Origin: Corynespora cassiicola | Lineage: Eukaryota > Ascomycota > Dothideomycetes > Pleosporales > Corynesporascaceae | Length of the DNA: 64,000 bases | Direction: 5' to 3' | Assembly (NCBI GenBank): GCA_022059125.1 | Contig: JAEUWY010000019.1 | Coordinates: 372,001 to 436,000, forward strand | Shown here: positions 36,435 through 46,492 of the stretch, piece by piece | How the letters are laid out: every line of letters begins with the position of its first letter | Numbering within the stretch: position 1 is the stretch's first letter | Program-made: the position numbers and the translations under genes | The notes under the pieces: generated by a model | The model's database searches: none | Seen by the model: the letters and a program-made list of their open reading frames with translations, nothing else | Told to the model about the DNA's origin: nothing

Positions 36435-38019
36435 TCACTGAAAGCCCATCTTCAAGAGATGCGGCTTTCTCTTCTCCAAATCCAGAATTGCCTGGCCAAA
36501 CATACCATTCGCCCACGAGAACCTGTTTCAGTTAGCCCTTATCATACACATAGTCGGGGGTAGGCATGGTCACTCACCATTGCCGTGTCCACGAGCCCGC
36601 ATAATGGCTATGCACACTCTCGTGCATCAGACCAAACCCATCCGTGCTCTGAATCAACCACTTCAGATTCCGCAAAATCTCATCGTCGTCTTCACTTGTC
36701 AAGATGGACATGATGTTCGCCATTGGCCATGCCCGCCCCGGGAGCGTATGCGGACTGCCCACGCCCGAAATCACCGGCCCCCACGAATAGTACGGGTTAT
36801 CCTTGGACAATATCTTGCGTCGCGTGTTCTGGTACACCTTATCATCCAGGGTAGTATATCCGAGAAAAGGGGCGGAGAGCAGCGACGGAATGTTCGGGTC
36901 ATCCATGACGTTTGCGGAGCCGTAGCCGTCGACCTCGTAGGCATAAATGTCGCCGTACTTTGGGTCTCGCACGACACCATATTTTTCAATGCCGTTGCGG
37001 ATACCGGTGCTCATGTTGCGCATCCACTGCGTGAGGTTTCCGCCGGCGGGTTCAATCTTTTGCATAATAGCAGCCGATGCATTGAGTGCGGCGCTGAACA
37101 TCATATTGGACGGGATGAGATACTGGTACGTGCATGCGTCGTCGGACGGACGATGAAACGAGCGAACAAGCCCGATACTGCCACGGTGCGGCGATCCATT
37201 GCATTCGTTGATCGGCGTTCCTCCATACGGCGCGCAGTACGTATAAGGGGTATGTTGCCACTTGCCATCCTCGGCGTACGAGTCCATCGTCATGCTGCGC
37301 GCCGTCTCCAGAACCGTCTTCACTGCAGCAGTCCAGTTGTGCTTTGCAAAAAAGTCATAGTCTTCTGTCGCCGTCACGTAGTCGACGGACATTTGCAGAA
37401 ACGAGGCCACACTGTCGAGCTCCCACTGGCAGGAAAAGACTTTGTAGTAGTCGAACATTGGCGTGATTCGGTCACTGTTTGCACTACTCTTTGTCATGAT
37501 GCCACTTTCATCCGGAGCCTGGAATGCATTGCAAAACGGGTACTGAAGAATGTATCGCGCCTGCAGGTTGATTGCGCCGCGGAACACACTCGCGAGGCTG
37601 TCCTGGCTAGAGTTGGGCTTGAGAATGCTGGTGTAAGCTTGCAGTTGGTTCGCCGAGTCCCTCAACCACATGGCCTCAATGTCGCCCGTAATCACAAAAG
37701 TCAACTCTTCTGTAGAACCCTCGGTCTTGTTGGACATTCCGCGCCATCCAATCGTCGTATCCAGCGTGCTGGGCCAAGAGTTTTCAAAAACACGAAACAA
37801 GTCCGGATCCACAATAACCCCTTTCAACCGCTTGATGGCATCCTCGAGGTCGTCCGAATAAAAAGTCCGGCATGATGGAATGGGTCGCGCGTACGACAGC
37901 TCCCAGCGTCCGTTGGATCGAGGTTCGTGTTTTTGCGACGAGTAGTGTTGGTACAGCGGGCACTGAGCCCCTGTCAGGGCCGAAAGCGCCGACCAGACGA
38001 AAAGAACGGAAAACCACAT
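36435..38019 (-). CDS. GH125 exo-alpha-1,6-mannosidase family protein (DUF1237)
   Basis: Exon 38019-36578 plus exon 36522-36435 (55-bp intron, GTGAGT..CAG) give 509 aa. The short last exon restores the family C-terminus ([20 protein letters not shown]). A signal peptide ([18 protein letters not shown]) suggests a secretory or Golgi location. Conserved GH125 stretches are [27 protein letters not shown]-like [80 protein letters not shown] and [10 protein letters not shown]. The family removes alpha-1,6-linked mannose, and fungal members often have paralogues in N- or O-glycan and wall metabolism. The length matches the family (about 500 aa). No break is seen. Confidence 0.93.
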
Positions 38020-39672
38020 GCTAGGCGCCCTGGATCATAACTCTTGCCAAAAAATGTGTAAAATACGACGCGAACAAGCTATAATCGCTACAAACAGCCC
38101 GCCACAAGCTGCAAATTCACGAAAAAGAGGGTTCTAGGTGAAGAGAGTCGAGACGTGGCTAATGTAAAGCCAAGACATTGGAATTGGCGGCCAATTTAGT
38201 CACGCGCAGCACGGTTCACGATGTCGTATTCGGCAGTCTAGCGGAAAAGACACAAAAATGGACTTGGCAGCGTCTAAAAGGGGTCATGTCGCACTGTCAC
38301 GAACCTTGTGGCTGTTCTCTGGCTGAGAGCGAGTAATGGTTCCATCTCAGTCGGGTGAGTATATCACAAATTAACAGCGTTGTCAGCGGCCCGATTCTCC
38401 GATGGTGAGTTGGATGCGATGGTGTAGAACGCGAGTTTCATGAACAAGTCTAGATGAGTACTCCTAAAGGGTATCATGGCCAAGTTTTACATTCATACCT
38501 GCGGTGTGGAATCGCAGTCGTCGTACACCCAGCGGTAAATATGACTTTTGTTCCAAGTCCGAGGCTCCCTCTCTCGGTTTCTGTATCTAAAATCCCGCGA
38601 ATCGTTTTCCTCGAAGCGGTTGACCTTGAAAGGAGGCAAATGGCACCGGAGAGATTATTGCTTCAAGCATTCGAGATGGTATTTAAGGAGTATGTGACTA
38701 AGGGAGAAAACAGCTGCACTAGCGAAATAAAGGAAAGCGCAGTGATAAGTCATGAGCGGCGCGCGAGAGTGGTGATGAGGAAAAGAGGCGCATCATTCGA
38801 CAGTAGCCGAGAAGGATCAGCCAAAATAAATCTACCGCCGTCTGCAAAAGCTCTCCTCCTGACTTTCATCGCATTGAGCATCAGATACAGGAGACTGTTC
38901 CGTCTGTTTTTTACGCTCTGCGTAGAGGAAGGCATACCAATTCTGTTTGCAGTATCTAAGTCCCTTAATTATTACTAAGCCTAGCTAATTTTACTAGCTG
39001 CCCCTCGCAGAGGTGTATCTGGAACAAGCTGCTACCAGTGTGCAGGTTCAATCACTCTACCGCAGCAGTCGATGTGAGAAACTCCAGATGCAATCAATGA
39101 TTGCATTCACATCTTGTAGGAGAAGTCTAGCTACAAAAAAGCATACTTGTTAAACTACTAGTCTGCATTTGTTTGTTTTTCTACACAATTTGGGCTCAAG
39201 GAGTCTTTTAAGTCACCATAGAATCGACACAACAGACCTACACACTCTTCCATTGCCCGCTTGCGATCCAGAGAACGAAATCGAGTGATGGACAAGCGTG
39301 CAGGTCGGTCGTGTCAATAAAATTGCTGACTAAAGGAGATATTCTGTAGCATCTTGCTCGAAACGTCGGCTGCCTCTTATTGGACTCTATTTGGTTGCGG
39401 TGACCCACAGGTTTGAGTTCGTATCGTTACTTGCACAGATAACGAAACGGGTTAAAAATATGTCTAAAGGAATGAGGGGCGGAGCCTGGCTTCACGTGAG
39501 CGTGTGGCGTAGGCGAGGCTGTGCACATCCTTGTATCAGGGCTTACCCATTCCACAGTACATAAATAGCATTCGCTCCTATATTCACCAAGAGATTTTTA
39601 GAGAAGATAGGAGTGCACATCTGAAGAGTTCACTAGTGGGGTAAATCTTCACTTTTAGTTTGTAGGCAGGTC
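38020..39672. other. Intergenic; one weak open frame, TATA-like element before next gene
   Basis: A 174-codon open frame at 38454-38978 (plus) has no recognisable motif and average composition; I do not call it a gene. ACATAAATAG at about 39560, some 110 bp before the next start, could be that gene's TATA element. Nothing else stands out. Confidence 0.45.
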
Positions 39673-40251
39673 ATGACATCCTGTCCCGAGAAAATGGAAA
39701 CCCACACTACCTCATTACCGACTTCCACACTCGAATGCCAGCTCAAGCTCTCTCCAGACAACAAGTATCCACAATTCTACACCATCGATTCCGAAACTTT
39801 GCTTGACTTGACACCCGCTTTGCTCTCCACGCTGCATACTTGCACAGTCCACTGCGCGCCCACTCTACCATCCGCCCACCCATCTCAACCGCACCAACCG
39901 GACCGACAAGCTCAACCAGATTCAGGTCATGATATCATCTTCGATGCATCACTCGCGCACTTAGTCTCTGCTTTCACCTTGACAATCGACCCGACACCCC
40001 AGCTCCACATAGCCTTCTCATCATTTACTCTTCGCGGAAAACGCAACGCCATCATCACCGAGCCGGAGCAAGTATTCAAAAGAATTCAACCACTCTGCAA
40101 CATTCCTGCACTGCATTCTATCAAGGTTGCGCTACGCTGGAAGGAGTTTAGATGGGTGCGCGACCCTGCTGGTGGCGGGAAGTGGGTGCAGGAACGGGAG
40201 CAGGAAAAGTGTAGGCCAGGGGTTGGGTCAAGATTTGATGACATGTGGTGA
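39673..40251 (+). CDS. Hypothetical protein, 192 aa
   Basis: A single open frame follows a TATA-like element at about 39560. The protein has no signal peptide or membrane segment. The N-terminal half is Thr/Ser/His/Pro-rich; the C-terminal half is more ordered (EPEQVFKRIQPLCNIPALHSIKVALRWKEFRWVRD, then a charged tail). Composition and codon use look coding, but I do not recognise the family. A second Met at residue 8 could be the true start. Confidence that it is a real gene is moderate. Confidence 0.45.
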   Translation: MTSCPEKMETHTTSLPTSTLECQLKLSPDNKYPQFYTIDSETLLDLTPALLSTLHTCTVHCAPTLPSAHPSQPHQPDRQAQPDSGHDIIFDASLAHLVSAFTLTIDPTPQLHIAFSSFTLRGKRNAIITEPEQVFKRIQPLCNIPALHSIKVALRWKEFRWVRDPAGGGKWVQEREQEKCRPGVGSRFDDMW

Positions 40252-40336
40252 ATCTTGGTTTCTCCTCCTCATTGGGTACGCTCCTTTTTTTTTCCAAGAA
40301 TGTCGTTTTGAAACTCATTTACATGAATCTAATCCA

Positions 40337-41890
40337 TTTTTAGATCGACACTCACGATTTCATGGCTAGGATCATCACGTAGTTTTACTCCCCGCTCGAA
40401 AACCCATCGTCGTGAAGAATGTGTGATTTGCAAACACAATCCCGCCCATGTTCCAGCGACATACTCTATTTTAAACATACTCAAATCATTCGACTTTTAA
40501 CGGCGGTGTCTTAGGCGTCTTCTATGTCATTTTCATTACTTTGATATTTGAGATGTTGTTCTAGTCATATTTCATGGGGATGATCTTTTATAAAGCCGCC
40601 CCAGTCTCATAGTCAGGTCCAAAGCGTTTTTAGATGTTTGTGTTATTGCGAGTGTGAAACATCAGAGCCCGACCCTCAAACTCCATCACAGGGCGTGCGA
40701 ATCTCTTTTAGCTACGCACTTGTCACATGGTAGCAGACAAATTGTTTGTCGACCCCCATCCACGGTTTTAGCTCATGATAAGTTCTAGGTCTTTGTTGTC
40801 CTCATGGACCAGCTTCTCTTACGTTTAGACAGCAGCCTAACACATTATCTTCAGCGACTTTATCTTTGAAACTTCGTTCGCAACCTCATCATATCGGACT
40901 TTTCTAGCTTTAGACCTACTCTCCGGCCATTCAGCACTTTCTGGTAGATCTCTAGACACCCAACCCATGGGTCTTCATTGCTCTTTATTCTCAACTCCCG
41001 TTTCCAATCTCATATCGTTGACGATACTCAGTTTTAAATTCTGCGCTGATAAATGCTGATTGACGAGTTTTAACACGCTCACCGGCCGTGAGAGGTTTTC
41101 CTTCCACATTTTAGACACTCGCTCCGTTCATCAGATAATGAACTCGTGTTTTTATACTCCTGTTCAAAGTCGCATATCGTTGAAAATTCTCAGCTCTAGA
41201 AGTCCTCTTCACTCATAAGTGCTGATTGACAAGTTTTTTTCTTTTTCGGCGCCCTTCAATATCATGATGATAGACGCCCGCTCCAGACATTATTAGCAGC
41301 CGAAGTGTTTCATGCTCGTGCTCAAAATCTCATGACCTTTAAACTCTTTAGTTTTAGACGCCACCTCTGCTCATAAGCGCTCGTTCACAGAGTTTTAACA
41401 ACCTTCCTAGTCATTTGAGACCCATGCAATTATTTTTGTACGACATTTAGACACCCGCTTCAAGAATTGCGGATAGGCAGCTCCATTTTAAATGCCCGTT
41501 CAAAATTCCATGAGAATCTGAATTTTGAATTTTAGACGCCCTCTGCCCATTTACGTTGAACAGTAAATTTTAGACACCAGCCCAAGACATTGCTGGCTGG
41601 TTGCTTTTTATTCCCCTTCCACAACCACAGGCCTTAGCCGGTTAAGGATTTTAGTCTCTCCGTTCCCCCCATGCACGAAAGTCTCCGAGTTTTTAATACT
41701 CCCATACAGTTGTTATAGTTGCCCTGTTAGCCCCTCTCCATCCCTCCACATTCTCCCGCTTCTGGCTTTTATAAATTCCCATAGGTTGCTCCCTGTGTTT
41801 TTTCAATCCCCGCTTCCAAACATAATTACTGTTGCGTGCTTCTTTTTAACCCCCTCAAACCTGATGGCCGAAGACGATACGCTTTTTAAA
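40337..41890 (-). repeat. Array 2: about 41-bp spaced CTAAAA elements with inverted repeats in many spacers (minus strand)
   Basis: On the plus strand TTTTAG/TTTTAA-type elements recur with a steady spacing. Starts were measured at 40909, 40951, 40988, 41032, 41068, 41109, 41149, 41194, 41234, 41270, 41352, 41393, 41445, 41486, 41530, 41568, 41605, 41649, 41690, 41725, 41767, 41798, 41843 and 41883 (mean about 41 bp with one missing). Many spacers hold an inverted repeat: TTCAAAATTC/GAATTTTGAA (41499-41529), GTTCAT/ATGAAC (41126-41143), CTCAC/GTGAG (41078-41092), TATCGT/ACGATA (41013-41026), ATTTAC/GTAAAT (41549-41568) and ACCAGC/GCTGGT (41577-41601). Several spacers begin ACACCCGCTC or ACGCCC. 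No coding frame fits. The elements read CTAAAA on the minus strand, the strand of the nearest TATA box. Confidence 0.65.
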
Positions 41891-42002
41891 CCACACATGT
41901 CAAAGATGTGCAGGTCATCTTGTTCCACCCATACGCCCCCCTTTTACACTCCACCCAGCGTGAAGAAAAAAAAGAAACCCGAAAGCCAGGGAAGAGGAGT
42001 TC

Positions 42003-42010
42003 ATATACCC
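42003..42010 (-). promoter_or_regulatory. Minus-strand TATA box facing array 2
   Basis: On the minus strand the sequence reads GGGGTATATGAACTCC, then TCTTCCCTGG and a CT-rich run, about 120 bp before the first array element. It resembles the plus-strand element at 52072 (GGGTATATAAACTCG, then TCTTTCCC), which lies before another array. Confidence 0.45.
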
Positions 42011-43185
42011 CTCTCCTTGCTCTGTGCGCCTCCCCGCCCCCACCTTGCTCCGTGCGCTCTTCGCGGACAGTGCGGTGGGTGCACTGGTTTGCCCACCCTC
42101 CAATTTTGCGGTGTATGGAACATGGGCGCGGTTTGACGTTTAACATATTCAACACATTTAACACATTCGACATATTCGACACATCCGACACTCCACATCT
42201 GGCACCTCACTGCCCCAACCCGAGCCGGCTTTGGCGTCGCCGAGTGGGTTGAGGCAGAAGGACCGACTTCTTAAGTGGAAGGGGAAGAGGGCTTATGTGT
42301 ATGTATGTATGGGTTGGATGGCTGGGGGCTTGCACAGCTGCACTCTATATCTCACACCGCGTTATTATGTTTGACACGATGAAGCCGCCTGGGCTGGGCT
42401 GGTCTTTTAACTATGCTTACCCCTCTATACCCTCCTGTAGTCGTGCCCTTGTTCACTGTGCTCTCCTACCCACCCTCCCCTCTCCACCTCTATACCCTTG
42501 TTTTCGTGCCCTTCTGCCCTATCTATCGCACCCCCCCCCCCCCTCCTACCCTCCTCTCCGTCTTCTACTACCCTGTGTTCGTATCCTCGCCTCTTTGCCT
42601 CCACGACCTCGACCTCTCTACCTCCATCCCCTCTTCTTCGTACCCTCCCCCAATGCCCTCGCATTTGTCATCTCTGTGCTTTCAACCGCGCAGAGTTGTC
42701 ATTCCCGCGCTCGTGGGGCTTCGTTGGAGTGAGCTTTCACATCCAATGGTCAAGCCCATCACCCATCACCCGTCACATCACCTCTAAACGCGCCGAAAGA
42801 AAGGAATATAGCAGTTTGGCGGATACTCCATCCCAGTCCAGCTCATCCCAGCCCAGCAGTCGTCTAAGAATGGCTATGTGTTGGGAAGTGCTCAGCAGTG
42901 TAGCCAGCACCACCATCCTGGCGGAGGGTAGACAAACTATCAGAGGTAGGTAGGTAGCTAGGTAAGTAGGTAGATGTAAGTTTGCCAGGCATTGAAGGGC
43001 TTGAAACCGAATGTTGTACTTTAAGATGCTTGGGTATTTGATTAGATTTTCTTTTGTTTATTTAATAGTAGGATAGGGTGCTTTTATGTCGCACTGCTGT
43101 GCCGTGCTGGGTATGTCTTTCCATGCTCTGCTCGCACCTTGCAACCCACACGTATCGTCTTTTCTCTATCTTTTGCCAACCCCCC
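42011..43185. other. Intergenic; CT-rich tract and GGTA microsatellite
   Basis: A pyrimidine-rich tract spans about 42410-42660 and a GGTA/GGTAG microsatellite spans about 42945-42975. The remainder is probably the 3' flank of the COG4 gene. Open frames in the CT tract are low-complexity Pro/Ser translations. Confidence 0.5.
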
Positions 43186-45564
43186 TTACGCCCTATCCTT
43201 GACAATCGCCCTAACCCTCTCCCTCTCTTCCCTCTCCAACACCCACTTGACCCCCCCAACCTCCTCCCCACTCTGCAACCCCTCCCTGGCCACCTCTTCC
43301 CACTCATCCTCCTCCATGTTAAGTATAACAAGCATCTGCGCGACCCGCGCAAACGCATCCCTGAGCCCATACCTCCCACCTGCAACGGCGGCCGCCATTA
43401 CGCCCGAGACGTCGCGCTCGAGGCGCACGGCGCCCAGCTCGTTGACGCGGCCGTAGTAGCTCCGGATGCGCTTCTCCAGGGCGGAGGCGAGGTACGTGAC
43501 GGCGACGGAAAGGAGGCGGTCGAAGTTTGCCGGGGTGAGGATGCGCTTAATGGGGCGGACGAGGGCGCCCCAGCCGCGGTCGAAGCGCGCTTTCACCACA
43601 TCTGCGTCTGCGTCGGGGTCCTCCTCCTCGTCGACATCCGGGTCGGGTGCGTAGTCGACGTCGCGGAAGGCTTCTGCGAGGATGGGACGGACGCGGGGTT
43701 TGAGGACGTTGTGGAAAGTCACCTGGACCGAGTCGTTGAGGAGCTCCGTCGTCTTGACCGCAAAGGCGCGCTCGAGCTGTTTGAGCTGGGCCTCGACGAA
43801 GACGGCATCGTGGCCGAACGGGAACAAATCATGAACCGGAGACTTGCTCTCCCCATCCGCGCCCTGGCGGTCGGCGCCGAGCTGCTGCTCGACGATGCGG
43901 CGGTTGTACTCGTTGGCCATGTCGAGGTTGTTCATCAGCACCAGGAATGCGACCACCTTGTCCTCGGGGGGCAACCCGCCCTGGATCACTGGGCGCGGGT
44001 AGCACTCGTCGCGCATCTTGCGCTGCACCATGCCGACAAAGTCGGAGCCCAGCACCCGGCCCACCGTGTCGACGACGCTGGCGATGATGGCGCGCTGCGA
44101 CGTGGCCAGCGAACGCTGCAACACCTGGTTCACAATGTACATGATGTCGTCGACGGCGGACGAGATAAAGGGCGGATTCGCGCCGAGGGGTTTCGACGGG
44201 TTGAGGTTCAGGTCGGCGGGGAACTCGTCGAGCTGGAACGCTTTTTCCACCGACCGCCGGAAGAAAAAGGTCGTCATGACGTTAAAGGGCTCAATCAGGT
44301 GCGAAGACACCTTCTTGTTCAGGTTGCTGCCGGCCAGGAACAGCGGCATCACCAGGCCGTGGTCGATGCGGTCCTCGGGCTCGCGGGGCGCGCACTTGCT
44401 CGAGATGAAGCGGGCATACAGCGCCCAGCGGCCCAGCATGACGGCGCTCTCGCCCAGCAGCCCGTCCACCTCCTTCATGTTGACGCCCTCGTCCTCGCTC
44501 GAGCGGGCGGCGGCGGCGGCGCTGGCGGGCGAGCTCGACCGCGGGGTGCCCACGGCGGGCTTTTGGGATGGCAGGAAGCTCTGGACGAGAAACGAAAAGG
44601 CGTACGACTTGATGTCGGTCAGACGGCGCTCAATGTTGCGCTCCTCGTGCCACGTGTCGAGCACGATGCCGCCCTGGACGTCGGCCTCGATCTGCAGGCG
44701 CTCAATGACCTTGCCCATCATGCCCGGGCCATAGTGGCGCTCGACCAGCGGCTCGTGGCCGTCGACAATCTGGGCAATGTGCTCGAACAGCTTGGTGATT
44801 GTGTTTGCGTAGAAGAAGCCCTCGTTGCGCTGGGCGGGGGGGGCCGAGTTGAAGTTTGTGCGGGCGCGCGAGGCCACGCCCTGGCAGACGTACCGCCCGT
44901 ATGCATCCAGACCCGTGTCGGTGCGGCCGATGAGGGGGAACAGCTTGAAGAAGCGGGTCACGCGGGTGCCATCGCCGTCTGCGGCGGCCTTTTCAAACTC
45001 TCGCAGGAACAGGCCGCACAGCGACTCGGCGGCAGCATCCAGCGTCAGGCGGGGCGGGTCGGGGACCTCTGCGGTGGGCACAATCTCCTCTGCAAAGGCG
45101 CCGTCGACGACGTCGGCGGGGATGTTGGCGGCCCTGCTCAGGTAGCTGGCGGCCGTCTCCCAGTCCTGGGGGGCGCCCATGGAGCCGTGGACGCCCAGCA
45201 CGCAGGCCTTGAGCTCGGCGACCTGCTCGACGACGTCGAGGGTCTGCTTGACGTTGGACTGCTCGTGGTCGAGGCGCTTGACGGCGCCCGAGATGCGGTT
45301 GGCGGTGGCGGCGGCGTCGGAGAGCATGCCATTGCTGATGTGGCGCGTGTTGACGGCCTGCGAGCCGAGGTGGGCGCGGAGGAGGTCGAGGCGGCCGAGC
45401 TCGCGGGAGAGGTCCTTTTGCGAGGCGATGAGGTGGTTGAGGCGCTGGGTGACGGCGGCCTCGCGGTGGTGGAGGTGGGCGAGGGCCTGGTGGATGTCGG
45501 CGACGGAGGCGGCGGCGAAGATGTCGGGGGTGGTGGTGTCGGGGGCGGGCGGGTCGACGGCCAT
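43186..45564 (-). CDS. cog4: Conserved oligomeric Golgi complex subunit 4 (COG4)
   Basis: The open frame has no intron and gives 792 aa from the ATG at 45564 (MAVDPPAPDTTTPDIF); a longer in-frame extension to 45795 reads like 5' leader. The N-terminal coiled coil shows ALAHLHHREAAVTQRLNHLI and SRELGRLDLLRAHLGSQ. Further fungal COG4 landmarks are VEQVAELKACVLGVHGSMG, ESLCGLFLREFEKAA, RVTRFFKLFPLIGR, GFFYANTITKLFEHIAQIV, LVERHYGPGMMGKVIERLQ, DEGVNMKEVDGLL and VTFHNVLKPRVRPILAEAFRD. COG4 belongs to lobe A of the COG tethering complex, which binds SNAREs and Sly1-type SM proteins in retrograde Golgi traffic. The gene is GC-rich, so an 833-codon frame lies open on the opposite strand by chance. 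Confidence 0.92.
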   Translation of the reverse strand: MAVDPPAPDTTTPDIFAAASVADIHQALAHLHHREAAVTQRLNHLIASQKDLSRELGRLDLLRAHLGSQAVNTRHISNGMLSDAAATANRISGAVKRLDHEQSNVKQTLDVVEQVAELKACVLGVHGSMGAPQDWETAASYLSRAANIPADVVDGAFAEEIVPTAEVPDPPRLTLDAAAESLCGLFLREFEKAAADGDGTRVTRFFKLFPLIGRTDTGLDAYGRYVCQGVASRARTNFNSAPPAQRNEGFFYANTITKLFEHIAQIVDGHEPLVERHYGPGMMGKVIERLQIEADVQGGIVLDTWHEERNIERRLTDIKSYAFSFLVQSFLPSQKPAVGTPRSSSPASAAAAARSSEDEGVNMKEVDGLLGESAVMLGRWALYARFISSKCAPREPEDRIDHGLVMPLFLAGSNLNKKVSSHLIEPFNVMTTFFFRRSVEKAFQLDEFPADLNLNPSKPLGANPPFISSAVDDIMYIVNQVLQRSLATSQRAIIASVVDTVGRVLGSDFVGMVQRKMRDECYPRPVIQGGLPPEDKVVAFLVLMNNLDMANEYNRRIVEQQLGADRQGADGESKSPVHDLFPFGHDAVFVEAQLKQLERAFAVKTTELLNDSVQVTFHNVLKPRVRPILAEAFRDVDYAPDPDVDEEEDPDADADVVKARFDRGWGALVRPIKRILTPANFDRLLSVAVTYLASALEKRIRSYYGRVNELGAVRLERDVSGVMAAAVAGGRYGLRDAFARVAQMLVILNMEEDEWEEVAREGLQSGEEVGGVKWVLEREERERVRAIVKDRA

Positions 45565-46492
45565 GGTGTCTACGGGTAGAGCGACGTGGTCGTCGACGTC
45601 GTCGTCGTCGTCGTCGGGGAATAGGGTGAGCGGCAGCCAGAGACGCCAGATGGACACGCCGATCCAAGCTGCGATCCGCCGTGGCCGTTGAGCTTGGCTG
45701 ACGACGCTCCACTCTTTGGCCTGTGGTTCCTGGGTGGGTTCCTGGGCTCCCGGGAGCTGCAGGGGCGCGCCGGCCAGTCGCCCGTCTAGCCCCAAGCTTT
45801 GCTGGCACGTCTCTTGTCTTGTCGGGCCTGAAAGCCTTCCTCTGTTTGTTTCGACCTCTGCACGTCTTGCTGTCAGTCGCCGTCAACCGCCCTGCATCCT
45901 GTCTACACCCGGTTTCGACCTCTGCCGCCCGTCCAGCCACCCACATCCAACCACCAACCCCGCCAGTCTAGATCCCCCGTGCAGCGGCTGAACAGGAAAC
46001 TCAGCCCCGAGACTCGTACGGCCCTGACGTCTCCTCTGCCGCCGCCCGGAATTTCTTCTTCCCTCCTTCTCCTGTCCCGTCCTCTCCCACATCCTCGAGT
46101 ACCGCGTCCGCCTTCACGTCGCCGTCGCCATCGCCAGCGTCAACACGCTTCCTATCTCGTCGTCGCCCGACCGACCCACGGCCGTGCCCATCCCGCCACC
46201 GCACCGAACAACCCTGCTCTGTTGCCCGCTGAAACACGACAAATTTCGATGCCTCCCCCGGCCGCTCGCTGTTGAAATTTCACACGAGGATATCCTCCGC
46301 CGACGCAGTCCTTTTCGAGTGGTGCGCTAGACGGTGACAGCCGTCCTGCGCCGTGGCTCTGCGCCGCTCTTCTCCGCCTCCTCCGCCTCCTCCGCCTCCT
46401 CCGCCTCCACTCGCCTCTCCGCCTCGCTTCCGCCGTACCTCCGCCTTCCTTCCGCCCTCCCTCCGCTCCACCCCCGCTCCGCTCCCCCCGTC
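45565..46492. promoter_or_regulatory. Divergent promoter region of COG4 and the NIPA-like gene
   Basis: About 930 bp lie between two divergent start codons. It includes CT-rich leader sequence at 46380-46490 with a CCTCCGCCTC repeat just before the NIPA-like start. No separate gene is supported. Confidence 0.55.

Noticed and set aside
38454..38978. A 174-codon open frame on the plus strand
   Set aside because: No recognisable motif, no clear promoter and ordinary composition; too weak to call a gene.
40337..41890. CRISPR-like look of array 2 (regular short element, unique spacers)
   Set aside because: The repeated element is only about six bases and degenerate, the host is clearly eukaryotic, and no cas-like gene is present.
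43078..45579. An 833-codon open frame on the plus strand, antisense to COG4
   Set aside because: It is a composition shadow: COG4 is GC-rich and its opposite frame lacks stops. The translation (Val/Asp/Gly/His-rich, no motifs) looks artificial, and COG4 on the minus strand is strongly supported.
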